A stretch of DNA of 64,000 nucleotides, taken from NCBI RefSeq assembly GCF_000430685.1, contig NZ_AUMM01000021.1, forward strand, positions 1 to 64,000, given 5' to 3'. Below, piece by piece: positions 23,685 through 32,564 of this stretch. A program made the translations under genes and the position numbers. Below the pieces are notes generated by a model. It did not search any database and was not told the origin of the DNA. It saw only the letters and a program-made list of their open reading frames with translations. Origin of the DNA: Tuberibacillus calidus DSM 17572 (GTDB lineage Bacteria > Bacillota > Bacilli > Bacillales > Sporolactobacillaceae). Each line of letters starts with the position of its first letter. Position 1 is the first letter of the stretch.

Positions 23685-24728
23685 TCAATCGATCTTTACG
23701 GCACCATTTAAACCTTGCTTGGCGTCAATGATGTTAATCCATGTTTTTCCGGGAACGAATTTGACGGGTTGCCCGTCTTTATAAGGCAGGATGCGATCAT
23801 GGACGTTTTTCCATTCGACAACTTGCCATTTCCCTTTTTGAAATAAGTAGGCCGGCCCTCCCGAATCTAAATCAATTTCCCGGCGGTAACCGTCGATGAA
23901 ACGATGGTTGGCGCTGACAATGAAAACATTCGCTGCAGTTAAAGGCGTCCCTGTTTCCCTGTCTTTTGCTTGTTCCCCATTAATCTTCCGATAGAACAGA
24001 CCGTCATCTGGGTTGTAAACATAGCTCACGACATTGTCCTTAGCGTAAGTGACGGTGACCTGCTCCATCGGTTCACCGGGAATGGTTGATAATTCATCTT
24101 GAGTTAAAAATGGCAAAGGTTCGACATTCTGCGTTAGCTTATAGCCCTTTTCCTTCTCTCCTTTCAGGATATTTTCGTACGGGATGTAGGAATTGTGCGG
24201 AGCCTTTCGAAACTTTACCCGTTTAAATAACGTTCCGTCATAATACAGACCCTGAATGTAATCGGTTACACCCGATTCCAAGATGGTTTTCGCTTGCGGG
24301 CTCCAGCCATGTGCGATATAAATCGCGCCATACCCGTTATTTAATTCAATGAAATAGGGTCTTGCACTTCGGACCGGACCGATGATTTCCGGTGTTTCAC
24401 TTTGAAAAAGGGCTAAAAATCGGGTAATGGGTCCCTCGGCCAGCACTTCATAAACGATATCCGCTTTATGCAAGCCTGATTGCGGCCGGGCAAGGCTGAA
24501 GTTATTCACCATGACGCCAATCACTCGGCGGTTGATGACACCATCTTCAGCTGGCAGGCCGGTCAACGGATACGTCACCGTCGGTTCTTCCTTTTTCGGC
24601 TGGGCAACCGCCGGTGTGTGTTCCGTTTTCGTCGGCTTTTTTTCCACTTCTTTTGGTTTCGTGGTACAAGCCCCAGCCACCATCAAAATCGCTAAAAACA
24701 CCCCTAATAATCCCAAAAATTTTTTCAT
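23685..24728 (-). CDS. yerB: DUF3048 lipoprotein YerB
   Basis: 347 residues. Lipoprotein signal peptide (MKKFLGLLGVFLAILMVAGAC), Cys about residue 21, then a Lys/Thr/Pro-rich linker and the two DUF3048 domains (VMVNNFSLARPQSGLHKADI and GKTWINIIDAKQG). Function is unknown; relatives in B. subtilis interact with a penicillin-binding protein regulator. The TTG four codons upstream is part of the SD (GAGGGAT), so the ATG at 24726-24728 is used. It overlaps no neighbour and precedes yerC by 15 bases. Confidence 0.9.
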   Translation of the reverse strand: MKKFLGLLGVFLAILMVAGACTTKPKEVEKKPTKTEHTPAVAQPKKEEPTVTYPLTGLPAEDGVINRRVIGVMVNNFSLARPQSGLHKADIVYEVLAEGPITRFLALFQSETPEIIGPVRSARPYFIELNNGYGAIYIAHGWSPQAKTILESGVTDYIQGLYYDGTLFKRVKFRKAPHNSYIPYENILKGEKEKGYKLTQNVEPLPFLTQDELSTIPGEPMEQVTVTYAKDNVVSYVYNPDDGLFYRKINGEQAKDRETGTPLTAANVFIVSANHRFIDGYRREIDLDSGGPAYLFQKGKWQVVEWKNVHDRILPYKDGQPVKFVPGKTWINIIDAKQGLNGAVKID

Positions 24729-24822
24729 TTTATCCCTCAACTTTCATATGATTGGTTTGAGCCTTTTTCCCAACCATGGGCTTGATCAGTTTTGACCGAT
24801 GACTGACCTCTATCATGAAAGT

Positions 24823-26532
24823 CTAGATTTCAGCTGGAACAAGAACTTCCCGTTTCATGACATCGACAACTCCCATTGGTGTCAATCGAATATACGGTAG
24901 ATGAAGCGCCGAAAGGAATAATAAAGAATAAATTGGATCGCTAAACGGATAGCCGCATTCCCGAAGCGCTTTTGTAAAGGTGGCTTCCTGATCCATCAAT
25001 ATTTCCATTGGTTGGTCAGACACGGATCCGGCAATCGGAAGCGGGAGTTCCGCTTCGATTTGGCCATCTTCCACCAATACAAGACCACCGCCGATGCTTT
25101 TCATCCGTTTAAAAGCGCAAATCATATCGCTTGAATGTGTACCGATCACAATAATGTCACCCGTCGAGGAATAACTGCTGGCTAAGCCGCCGAGCCTTCG
25201 GGCAAACCCTTTTAATCGCGATACGGCTCTCCAACGGCCCCCGCGGTCAATTAAAGCAACCGTCATGATATCCGGATCGGATCCATTATAGGTGAACGGC
25301 TTGGTAATCACCGCGTTGACCATTTCAATGCCAAGGGATGTATTCACCTTCAACATGTCTTCAGTAAGATCCCAATCCAGATGGCATTCACCTAAAGCTT
25401 CTTTTAATGAAAATGACGGTTCGGGGTACATGACGATGCCATCCCGTTTTACCCATTGGCCTTTCGCCAAGACACTGGAAGGTGTCGGTTGGTCTTTTGC
25501 TTCTAATATATTTATATGAGCGATACGGCCAGGAGCAATTTCTCCAATTAAATGTTGCCATCCATAATGCCGGGCGGGATTGACGGTCGCCATCATATAT
25601 GCGTCTTCAATCGGCACGCCTTGTTCAATCGCAATAGCGATCGTTCGGTCCATGATCCCTTGTTTATAGAAGTTAGGTGTCGCCCCGTCGGTTGTCATAT
25701 AGACCCGTTCAAAGTGGCGAAGCCCGCGTTCAAGCAATTCTTTTAAAATAACCGGCAAATCCGGGCGAATCGATGAATACCGTAAAGAGGTGGAAAGTCC
25801 AAGCGTGATCCGCCGCCAAGCTTCCTCGCCGGTCATCGCTTCATGATCACAGTCCACGCCAAGAAGCATCATCTGTGTCAACGTTTTTTCCGAAGCCCCA
25901 GGCAGATGGCCCTCAATGGGTTTTCCTGTTGCCTTCGTTTCTAGCATCCATTCAAGAATGGCATCATCGCCGTGGAGAACTTGCGGCCAACTCGTCAATT
26001 CTCCGCCTTGCACGACTAATGGATGGCTGAGCCATTTTTTAATGCGTTCTGTTGTAAAAGGCTCTGTACGAAGTGCTGTTTGTGCGTCATACCGGCACCA
26101 CCAAAGCTGGGTGACTGGCTCCTCATTCAATTTTTCCATAAAGGCAAACGATTCTTCGTCGTTTAAATGTATGAAAAGCGGTAGGTTATCCGATATAAGC
26201 GTCGTCGTTCCACGCCCCGCGGCATAGGCCGCCAGTGTGTGCGGATTATAGAGTTGAAAGGGATGAGCGTGGGGTTCGATATATCCTGGCACAACATATT
26301 TTCCTGAACAATCAACGATTTCCGTTTCAGTAAGGCCAAGGGCATCTGGCAGGCGTTCGCCAACATAAACAATGCGGTCGCCATCGATCCAAATGTGTGC
26401 GGTCATCCATTTTTTTAGCGAGGTATTTAAGTAATAAGCATATTTCAATATACGGGTCGGCGGAATTTTTCCACCCGCAACGGCCGCATGATGTCTGACC
26501 GCCTCTTGGCCCCATGGTTGAAAGAAACTCAA
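24823..26532 (-). CDS. yerA: adenine deaminase-like amidohydrolase YerA
   Basis: 569 residues. Amidohydrolase of the adenine deaminase family. Metal-binding His-x-His is in YIEPHAHPFQ (about 93-95), and further ligands fall near EGHLPG and DCDHEA (about 195-215); the C-terminal deaminase domain has VALIDRGGRWR and GLASSYSST. B. subtilis YerA is this length and sits at the same place, but its deaminase activity is weak or unproven (AdeC is the main enzyme), so the substrate is left open. TTG start eight bases after GGGAGG. Confidence 0.85.
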   Translation of the reverse strand: MSFFQPWGQEAVRHHAAVAGGKIPPTRILKYAYYLNTSLKKWMTAHIWIDGDRIVYVGERLPDALGLTETEIVDCSGKYVVPGYIEPHAHPFQLYNPHTLAAYAAGRGTTTLISDNLPLFIHLNDEESFAFMEKLNEEPVTQLWWCRYDAQTALRTEPFTTERIKKWLSHPLVVQGGELTSWPQVLHGDDAILEWMLETKATGKPIEGHLPGASEKTLTQMMLLGVDCDHEAMTGEEAWRRITLGLSTSLRYSSIRPDLPVILKELLERGLRHFERVYMTTDGATPNFYKQGIMDRTIAIAIEQGVPIEDAYMMATVNPARHYGWQHLIGEIAPGRIAHINILEAKDQPTPSSVLAKGQWVKRDGIVMYPEPSFSLKEALGECHLDWDLTEDMLKVNTSLGIEMVNAVITKPFTYNGSDPDIMTVALIDRGGRWRAVSRLKGFARRLGGLASSYSSTGDIIVIGTHSSDMICAFKRMKSIGGGLVLVEDGQIEAELPLPIAGSVSDQPMEILMDQEATFTKALRECGYPFSDPIYSLLFLSALHLPYIRLTPMGVVDVMKREVLVPAEI

Positions 26533-26654
26533 GTCCCATCCTCCCCCTTTTACGGAAACGTCAAGAAACTTTGGTATTCATACATACTTTCGCACATTAA
26601 AGCGTGAATGTCAATAATAAGGAGTAAAAGAGTGGTACATGATGGATTTTAGTT

Positions 26655-26880
26655 GTTGATTTTGAAACTAAAAATTTTATTAATGCGGTCGCATCTTAAA
26701 TCCCCAATATCTGGTTGCTGCGCGAGGTTTTGAACGCCCTTGAACCGAAAAACCTCGCGATTCCGCATTTTGCGCAAGATTTTCGCGTGCTGGAGGCCTA
26801 AAAATCTCGCGTAAAGGCCGCGGGAACCCTGAATCACGCCCGATATCTCCTAATATCTGGATGTTGTGCACGATTTTTAT
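26655..26880. repeat. cluster of CGCGA-TTTT motifs between yerA and the intron remnant
   Basis: Within 230 bases the minus strand has CGCGAGATTTTTAGG, CGCGAAAATCTTGCGC, CGCGAGGTTTTTCGG and CCTCGCGCAG. In addition AATATCTGGTTGCTGCGCGA (26703) and AATATCTGGATGTTGTGCAC (26854) form an imperfect direct repeat 150 bases apart on the plus strand. Frames that read through it are translations of the repeats. Origin not recognised. Confidence 0.5.
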
Positions 26881-26892
26881 TGTTTCTCGATA

Positions 26893-27240
26893 ATCGAGTA
26901 GGAGAGGGTGACTAACCCCCGACCTCTCACACCACCGTACGTACAGTTCTGTATACGGCGGTTCTATTTAAGTCCAACGCATCGTTTGATATCGATTGAA
27001 TAGACTCTTCAGCCCTTGGTGAATCCAGTATTGTTCGCCAAGGGCTTTATGCAAGATAGGGGATTTGGCTATTCGCCAGTACGCCTTTCTTGTGTTTGCC
27101 CATTCCCATGCCTTCCCTCGTTTAATGCCAAGTCTTATCAAATTCTTGTACTTGGTTTGAACGTTCTTCCACTCTTTCCAGCGTATCATGCGCAACCTTC
27201 TTCTTATCCAACCATCCAGTACATTGAATATGGAAAGCGA
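26893..27240 (-). mobile_element. group II intron remnant: maturase C-terminus plus domains V-VI
   Basis: The minus strand first encodes the end of an LtrA-type maturase (LDGWIRRRLRMIRWKEWKN, IKRGKAWEWANTRKAYWRIA, LFNRYQTMRWT, stop at 26968). After it come the catalytic domain V (AACCGCCGTATACAGAAC with the partner GTACGTACGGTGGT) and domain VI (GGGGGTTAGTCACCC, TCTCCTACTCGAT). These are the standard 3' end of bacterial group II introns. The reverse transcriptase core and all upstream intron domains are missing, so it is a 5'-truncated dead copy, as expected from incomplete retrohoming. Boundary near 27240 is approximate. Confidence 0.88.
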
Positions 27241-27394
27241 TATCGGCTATTTTTTTACAAACCAATGGAAGCAAGGAAGGTAAATTGAACCATGAAAAAA
27301 GGGGCTTTCGTTCTATTCCCTTCTGTAAATTTTCAGGAAACGCATCTTTTGGAATGAGGAAAAAGTAAGAAATCATTAAAATCTAACGTGTATT

Positions 27395-27444
27395 AAATGA
27401 GGAAAAGAGGCATATTTCCTCATTTCCTCGAGAAAATGAGGAAA
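27395..27444. repeat. three copies of AAATGAGGAAA, two as a perfect hairpin
   Basis: AAATGAGGAAA at 27395-27405, its reverse complement TTTCCTCATTT at 27415-27425, and a direct copy at 27434-27444. A related GGAATGAGGAAAA occurs at 27351. No gene here; it may be a transposon end or a protein-binding array. Confidence 0.55.
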
Positions 27445-27556
27445 TACGCTTTACTGTAATGCTTATTTACCAATTGGTTAACGGGAGTGGAAGTGCATAA
27501 GGCATGAGTTCGGAACACTTTACTTATTTAGTGTTCCTTAGCGTTGCTTACTCAAA

Positions 27557-27673
27557 AAGCGGAGACTAGAGTCCCGCGGGAAAAGCAATAGTGAAGCCCC
27601 CGCAGGAATTGTTTAACTTCCGTAGAGGCTGAAGCGTTGCCTAAGGAAAGCGAGTGCCTGCAACAGAAATCAA
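27557..27673 (+). repeat. Bacillaceae dispersed intergenic repeat
   Basis: The pattern AGCGGAGACT...AGTCCCGCGGGAAAAGC, CCCGCAGGAA, GAGGCTGAAGCG, GGAAAGCGAGTGCCTGC-ACAGAAATCAA matches a roughly 115-base GC-rich repeat that recurs many times in Bacillus-type genomes. Its pairing halves (GCGGGA/TCCCGC-like) suggest a folded RNA or a non-autonomous element. This copy has point changes (for example TAAGGAAAG for CGCGGAAAG). Confidence 0.6.
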
Positions 27674-27750
27674 AAGCCAAGTGAACAACCTACTTACTTG
27701 AGACTTTTTAATAGCCTCGATAATACCTTTTAAATTTTGAGGTGTTAATA

Positions 27751-29097
27751 TTAAACAACTAAATCTAATAATAAAATCATAGCTAATCCACAAACAGAAA
27801 CAAGTGTTGAAAGCAAAGTCCATGTTCCAAATGTTTCTTTCATATTTAATCCGAAATATTCTTTTGTCATCCAGAAGCCTGCATCGTTAACGTGGGATGC
27901 AATACAACTCCCCGCTCCTGTTGCCAGTGTCACTAAAGCCAAATTCACGTCATATTGGGCAAGCATAGGGATCACCAGCCCCGAAGTCGATAGAGCAGCA
28001 ACCGTTGCCGACCCCAAAGATATACGTAAAATCGCCGCAACAATCCATGCAAGTAAAATCGGCGACATGGAACTGTGAGCAAAAAGTTTTGCGATATAAT
28101 CACCGACCCCACCGTCAATAAGCACTTGTTTAAAAGCACCGCCGCCGCCAATAATTAAAAGCATCATGCCTATACTCGTAATGGCTGATGAACAAGAGTT
28201 CATGATTTGCTTAATCGGTATATTTCTTCTTAAACCCATTGTAAAAATGGCGACGATGATTGATATTAACATTGCTGTTGATGGTGCTCCAACAAAATTA
28301 ACGATTTCAAAAAATAAATGATTACCCATTTTTCCCGAGTCTTTGATCAAATTAACAATGGTCGCTAACAGCATCAAAATAACAGGTAATATAGCTGTTA
28401 TTAAACTGACTCCGAAACCAGGTGTTTCTTCTAATTTGAAAGTCTTTTGTTCCCCTAGAGTGCTGATGTTTCCATTTTTATTAAATGCATCAGGTACTAT
28501 TTTTTTAGCCACAACAACAAATACAGGTCCGGCAATACAAACCGTCGGAATTGCTATGATGATACCGTAAAGTAACACAACACCAAGATCGGCATGGTAT
28601 TCACCTGCGATGGCCGTCGGTCCCGGATGCGGCGGTAGGAATCCATGTGTCGTTAATAAAGATGCCAGCATTGGAATACCCAAGCGGAGAGGGGAAACTT
28701 TTAATTCCTTTGAAATAGAAAATACAATAGGTATAATCAAAACCAGTCCCACTTCAAAAAACATGGCAATACCTATGATAAACGATGCCACCACTACTGC
28801 CCATTGAATTCTTTTTTCACCGAATTTGTTAATAAGAGTCATCGCAATTCGCTGAGCACCGCCGCTATCGGCTATTAGCTTACCAAGCATTGCACCAAGG
28901 CCAAAAATTAACGCAATATGTCCGAGTGTCCCACCAATACCGTTTTCAATCGATGTTGCGATTTTATCCATTGGTATTCCCAGAGCTAATGCTGCAAGAA
29001 AGGATACAATCAATAAAGAGATAAATGTATTTAATTTAAACCGTGAAATTAAAATCAGTAATAATATGACACCTAAACCTATAATCACTAAAGGCAT
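27751..29097 (-). CDS. yjhF: GntP-family pentonate/gluconate permease (YjhF equivalent)
   Basis: 448 residues, about 12 membrane segments, no soluble domain. GntP family marks: GGTLGHIALIFGLGAMLGKL, LLTTHGFLPPHPGPTAIAG (a family signature), GSATVAALSTSGLV and a C-terminal VNDAGFWMTKEYFG. It imports a sugar acid with protons. Downstream of a xylonate-dehydratase-like gene, so D-xylonate or another pentonate is the likely substrate. The order regulator-aldolase-dehydratase-permease equals E. coli yjhI-H-G-F. ATG follows GGAGGATT. Own promoter likely, with a cre-like box at 29141. Confidence 0.88.
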   Translation of the reverse strand: MPLVIIGLGVILLLILISRFKLNTFISLLIVSFLAALALGIPMDKIATSIENGIGGTLGHIALIFGLGAMLGKLIADSGGAQRIAMTLINKFGEKRIQWAVVVASFIIGIAMFFEVGLVLIIPIVFSISKELKVSPLRLGIPMLASLLTTHGFLPPHPGPTAIAGEYHADLGVVLLYGIIIAIPTVCIAGPVFVVVAKKIVPDAFNKNGNISTLGEQKTFKLEETPGFGVSLITAILPVILMLLATIVNLIKDSGKMGNHLFFEIVNFVGAPSTAMLISIIVAIFTMGLRRNIPIKQIMNSCSSAITSIGMMLLIIGGGGAFKQVLIDGGVGDYIAKLFAHSSMSPILLAWIVAAILRISLGSATVAALSTSGLVIPMLAQYDVNLALVTLATGAGSCIASHVNDAGFWMTKEYFGLNMKETFGTWTLLSTLVSVCGLAMILLLDLVV

Positions 29098-29140
29098 AAA
29101 TAATCCTCCGTTTTTATTTTCCTTTAAAAAGTTTTTATAT

Positions 29141-29154
29141 TGTATACGCTTACA
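29141..29154 (-). promoter_or_regulatory. cre-like site upstream of the GntP permease
   Basis: TGTATACGCTTACA differs from the cre consensus at one position. It lies 44 bases before the permease ATG, over or next to a candidate -10 (TACAAT or TATAAA on the minus strand). A second, weaker copy TGTATGCACTTACA is at 32527-32540 in front of iclR; the two match at 12 of 14, so they may alternatively be sites of a local regulator. Confidence 0.55.
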
Positions 29155-29212
29155 CTAAATACAAAAAAATTACGGTTATTCTAAATAAACTTCTTTTCTA
29201 AGACTATTAACC

Positions 29213-29334
29213 TTGATAAAGTGAGTGTTGTGATTATAATAGAAATGTGCTTAGCCTTTTCATTTAAACTAAAAGGTTAACCCAACTATATTCTTATTTT
29301 TGGAGCAGACTAACGAGCCTGCTCCTCTTTTTAT
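29213..29334 (+). ncRNA. candidate small RNA with own promoter and terminator
   Basis: Plus-strand promoter TTGATA (29213-29218), 16 bases, TATAAT (29235-29240). About 60 bases later a terminator GGAGCAG-N10-CTGCTCC is followed by TCTTTTTAT (29302-29334). The expected RNA, about 29247-29334, also holds a hairpin CCTTTT-N10-AAAAGG (29255-29276). Neither strand codes for protein here. The terminator U-run is only on the plus strand, while both neighbours (yjhG, yjhF) are on minus, so it has no other obvious customer. Expression is unproven. Confidence 0.45.
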
Positions 29335-29357
29335 CTATAAAATCTATAATATTTAAT

Positions 29358-31352
29358 TTAAAATGTCTTAGATGAAAAGCCCTTTTCTTTAGCTAAAGCT
29401 TCTTTTCCGGCTTTTAATATTTCAATAATCCGGTCTGTATCATAAACACAGCCTCCCCATGTGCCGCCGCTGACATCTTGTAGAGCAGCCCATAAACGGG
29501 TATCATCCGGGAGATCAGGGTCACGCGCAAGACCTGGATGCATATCGCGTTTTTCCAATACTTTGGCCGCATCTTCATAACTCAGCTTCTCATTTTCCGT
29601 TCCTATGAAATTGATGGAGCCAACTAGTTCATTACGATCAACCATAATTTCAATAACGTCTCCGTCGCGTAATTTTCCGATCGGACCGCCCGCAAGCGCC
29701 TCCGGTCCCACATGTCCAAAACATGCCCCGGTTGAGACACCGGAAAAACGAGCATCGGTAATCAATGAAACATGTTTACCGTAGGATAAGTGTTTTAACG
29801 CCGAAGTGAGCTGATAAGTTTCTTCCATTCCGGTACCCATAGGACCACCGCCTATGACTACCATAATATCCCCTGCTTCTATTTTCCCTAATTTAATCGC
29901 ACTCATAGCTTCTTTTTCTGATGTAAAGACCTTTGCTTTTCCGGTATGTCTGAACACCCCATCTTCATCTACAACAGACGGATCAATGGCCGTTGATTTA
30001 ACAACAGATCCTTCCGGAGCAATATTACCTTTTGGGAAAACAATCGTAGAAGTAAGTCCTTTTTTGTGTGCCTGTTCCGGACTGAAAATAACTTCATCCG
30101 GATGCACTCCATCCGCTTCTACAAGAAGTTCTCTGAACTTGGCTCGGCGTTCTGATTTTTCCCACCAATCAAGGTTTTCACCAAGTGTTTGCCCGGTTAC
30201 GGTCATAACATCTTCATGCAGTAATCCCAATTTACGAAGGTGAAGCATGACTTCCGGTACCCCGCCAGCTAGGAACACTCTGATAGTCGGATGATCAATC
30301 GGTCCGTTAGGAAGTACACTGACTAACCGGGGAACATTTTTATTCACCCTTACCCAATCGTCAACGGTCGGCACTTTACAACCCGCGGCATGAGCAATGG
30401 CCGGAATATGCAAAAGCAGGTTTGTTGAACCGCCGAATGCAGCATGAATGACCATGGCATTTTCAATTGCCTTATCTGTTAAAATGTCCTTCATCTTGAT
30501 CCCTTTTACATCAAGTTCTACGACTGCCCTCGCTGACTGCCTAGCGAGTTCAAGCCAAACAGGTTGTCCGGATGGAGCAAGTGCCGTATGAGGTAAGGCA
30601 ATTCCGAGTCCTTCGGCTACGACTTGTGCCGTACCAGCCGTACCAAGAAATTGGCAGCCACCTCCCGGAGATGCACATGCACGGCAACCAAATATGGCTG
30701 CATCTTCAAGAGAAAGCTCATTGTTTGCAAATCTTGCGCCAATCGTTTGAACTTTACCAGCGTCTTCACCAAAAGTCGGAGGCAAAGTCGACCCACCGGG
30801 AATGATGATACCCGGCAGATCATGCATCGAAGAAATGGCCAACATCATAGCCGGAAGCCCTTTGTCACATGTTGCTACACCAATCACGGCATTTCTCGTC
30901 GGTAATGAACGAATGAGCCTGCGTAATACTATAGCAGCATCATTTCTGTAAGGTAGTGAGTCAAACATGGCTGTTGTTCCTTGGGAACGTCCATCACATG
31001 GGTCGCTTACATACCCGGCAAACGGAACGCCTTCCATTCTCGTTATTTCTTCTGCTGCGGCTTGCATTTGTAAACCGATTTCCCAATGACCAGTATGATA
31101 GCCTAATGCGATCGGCTTACCGTCCTCGGCCCGTATTCCACCTTTTGTTCCTAAAATAAGCACTTGCTTTCCGAGAAGCTTTGACGGATCCCATCCCATA
31201 CCGACGTTTTGTGAAAGCCCGAATATGTTACCGCTCGGCGACTTTATCAACATATCTGGAGTCAGCGGAAGGGAACCTTGTGGGCCATCTGCATGTGTCT
31301 TAATGTCATAAATAGATGTGTTTTCGTCATTGTAAATAAATTTTATTGACAT
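29358..31352 (-). CDS. yjhG: D-xylonate (pentonate) dehydratase, IlvD/Edd family, YjhG type
   Basis: 664 residues, close to E. coli YjhG (655) by eye over its whole length: [85 protein letters not shown]. Converts D-xylonate to 2-dehydro-3-deoxy-D-xylonate and water. Cys residues in PCDGR, TCDKG and the SPGGGC stretch are expected Fe-S cluster ligands. Second gene of the locus, 58 bases after the aldolase gene; ATG after GGAGGGT. Lower GC than the pur genes nearby. Confidence 0.92.
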   Translation of the reverse strand: MSIKFIYNDENTSIYDIKTHADGPQGSLPLTPDMLIKSPSGNIFGLSQNVGMGWDPSKLLGKQVLILGTKGGIRAEDGKPIALGYHTGHWEIGLQMQAAAEEITRMEGVPFAGYVSDPCDGRSQGTTAMFDSLPYRNDAAIVLRRLIRSLPTRNAVIGVATCDKGLPAMMLAISSMHDLPGIIIPGGSTLPPTFGEDAGKVQTIGARFANNELSLEDAAIFGCRACASPGGGCQFLGTAGTAQVVAEGLGIALPHTALAPSGQPVWLELARQSARAVVELDVKGIKMKDILTDKAIENAMVIHAAFGGSTNLLLHIPAIAHAAGCKVPTVDDWVRVNKNVPRLVSVLPNGPIDHPTIRVFLAGGVPEVMLHLRKLGLLHEDVMTVTGQTLGENLDWWEKSERRAKFRELLVEADGVHPDEVIFSPEQAHKKGLTSTIVFPKGNIAPEGSVVKSTAIDPSVVDEDGVFRHTGKAKVFTSEKEAMSAIKLGKIEAGDIMVVIGGGPMGTGMEETYQLTSALKHLSYGKHVSLITDARFSGVSTGACFGHVGPEALAGGPIGKLRDGDVIEIMVDRNELVGSINFIGTENEKLSYEDAAKVLEKRDMHPGLARDPDLPDDTRLWAALQDVSGGTWGGCVYDTDRIIEILKAGKEALAKEKGFSSKTF

Positions 31353-31410
31353 ATTAACCCTCCATTACGGATGAAAAATTTAACATACACGATCAGTCAA
31401 ATCTCTATTT

Positions 31411-32337
31411 TTATTCGGGATGGATAATAGAATTTTCCAAAATAAGACCATCCACTTCGTTCATTAGTTGTTTTATAGACTCGGTTTGTTTTTCATCTGC
31501 AGGTAGCAACGGCGCTTTACTATGCTCCTGTACATCCATCCCTTTTAACTTCATTGCCTTTTTCACAATCGGAATAAAAGGTTGCCCTATTTCGTAGATT
31601 TCCGATAACTTATCAACAACCTTTTGAATATCTGCGGCTCTGTCCAAATCTTTATCATTTACAGCTCTCACCCATGCGGCGAATACTTCGGGATAAAGGT
31701 TAGAAAGTCCGCCGATGCATCCGCTACCGCCGCTTAATACGTTATGTACAAAGTTTTCTTCGTAACCCGAAAAGACTTCAAAGTCAGGAAATTCCTTCTG
31801 GACTGTCTGTAATAATTTTCTTGTATGACCCATTTCCGAAACCGTGTCCTTAAACCCAACAATATTTTTATGTCTTCTTAATAAATTCAGCGTGACTTCC
31901 GATGATAAATCATGCTGTGTTCGATCTGGATAATTATATAAGTAAATATCGCCCTTTACAGCCTCTGCCACTTTGTCAAAATAAAATTCAATACTTTGAT
32001 TGGTAAGTTTAAAATAATAAGGACTGACAATCATCACAGCATCTGCGCCTTGATCTATCGCATAATTAGACAATTCAACGGTTTCTTCCACTGTCATACA
32101 GCCTGTTCCAATATATACTTTTACTCTGTGGTTCACATGCTGAACGACTAAATCAATCAATTCTTTTCTTTGTTCCATAGACATGGCATAAAACTCACCT
32201 GTACTGCCCATGATGACTAATCCATCTATGCCTGCTTCAATGAGATTATCATAGATTTTTTGATTACCCTTTACATCTAATGTTCCATCTTGATTAAAAA
32301 CAGTAATAACAGGGGTTAAAAACTTCGCTTTTTTCAT
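31411..32337 (-). CDS. yjhH: 2-dehydro-3-deoxy-pentonate aldolase, DapA/NAL family, YjhH type
   Basis: 308 residues, (beta/alpha)8 barrel. It should split 2-dehydro-3-deoxy-D-pentonate into pyruvate and glycolaldehyde. Marks: GSTGEFYAMSMEQRKEL (carboxylate binding), Tyr in YLYNYPDRT and Schiff-base Lys in NIVGFKDTVSEM (about 165). The frame is open to 32400, but homologues start at MKKAKFLTPV, so the ATG at 32335-32337 is used; AAGGGATG lies upstream at a long distance (11 bases). Shares its promoter region divergently with iclR. No glycolaldehyde dehydrogenase gene is adjacent. Confidence 0.88.
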   Translation of the reverse strand: MKKAKFLTPVITVFNQDGTLDVKGNQKIYDNLIEAGIDGLVIMGSTGEFYAMSMEQRKELIDLVVQHVNHRVKVYIGTGCMTVEETVELSNYAIDQGADAVMIVSPYYFKLTNQSIEFYFDKVAEAVKGDIYLYNYPDRTQHDLSSEVTLNLLRRHKNIVGFKDTVSEMGHTRKLLQTVQKEFPDFEVFSGYEENFVHNVLSGGSGCIGGLSNLYPEVFAAWVRAVNDKDLDRAADIQKVVDKLSEIYEIGQPFIPIVKKAMKLKGMDVQEHSKAPLLPADEKQTESIKQLMNEVDGLILENSIIHPE

Positions 32338-32437
32338 ATTGGACACATCCCTTACTGTAAAAATTCTGATGAAGTCACGCTGATTCAAGAAATACAACAA
32401 GCACTTTAAATGTCATTCCCTTTTACGGTGATTCCTC

Positions 32438-32466
32438 TTGACTTTGTTCGTATATACGAATATAAT
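32438..32466 (+). promoter_or_regulatory. iclR promoter with palindromic operator in the spacer
   Basis: TTGACT (32438-32443), 17 bases, TATAAT (32461-32466) on the plus strand. A perfect 14-base palindrome TTCGTATATACGAA (32447-32460) fills the spacer and abuts the -10. A second near-palindrome GTTTATACAAAC is at 32470-32481. On the minus strand TTGTAT-N16-TATATA can serve the aldolase gene, so one bound regulator would cover both promoters. Typical of an IclR regulator that controls itself and its operon. Confidence 0.75.
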
Positions 32467-32564
32467 TTGTTTATACAAACTTTATGATTTAATATTATCA
32501 TAACCTTTTTCCGAGTCAATAAAATTTTGTATGCACTTACATTGGTTTTCATATTATGTGAACG

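Noticed and set aside
26649-26871. Two 62-63 codon minus-strand frames near the intron remnant
   Set aside because: They read through the CGCGA repeats and have neither SD nor family resemblance.
27122-27376. 84-codon minus-strand frame upstream of the maturase end
   Set aside because: Its C-terminal half is the maturase sequence in the wrong frame; the other part has no recognised match.
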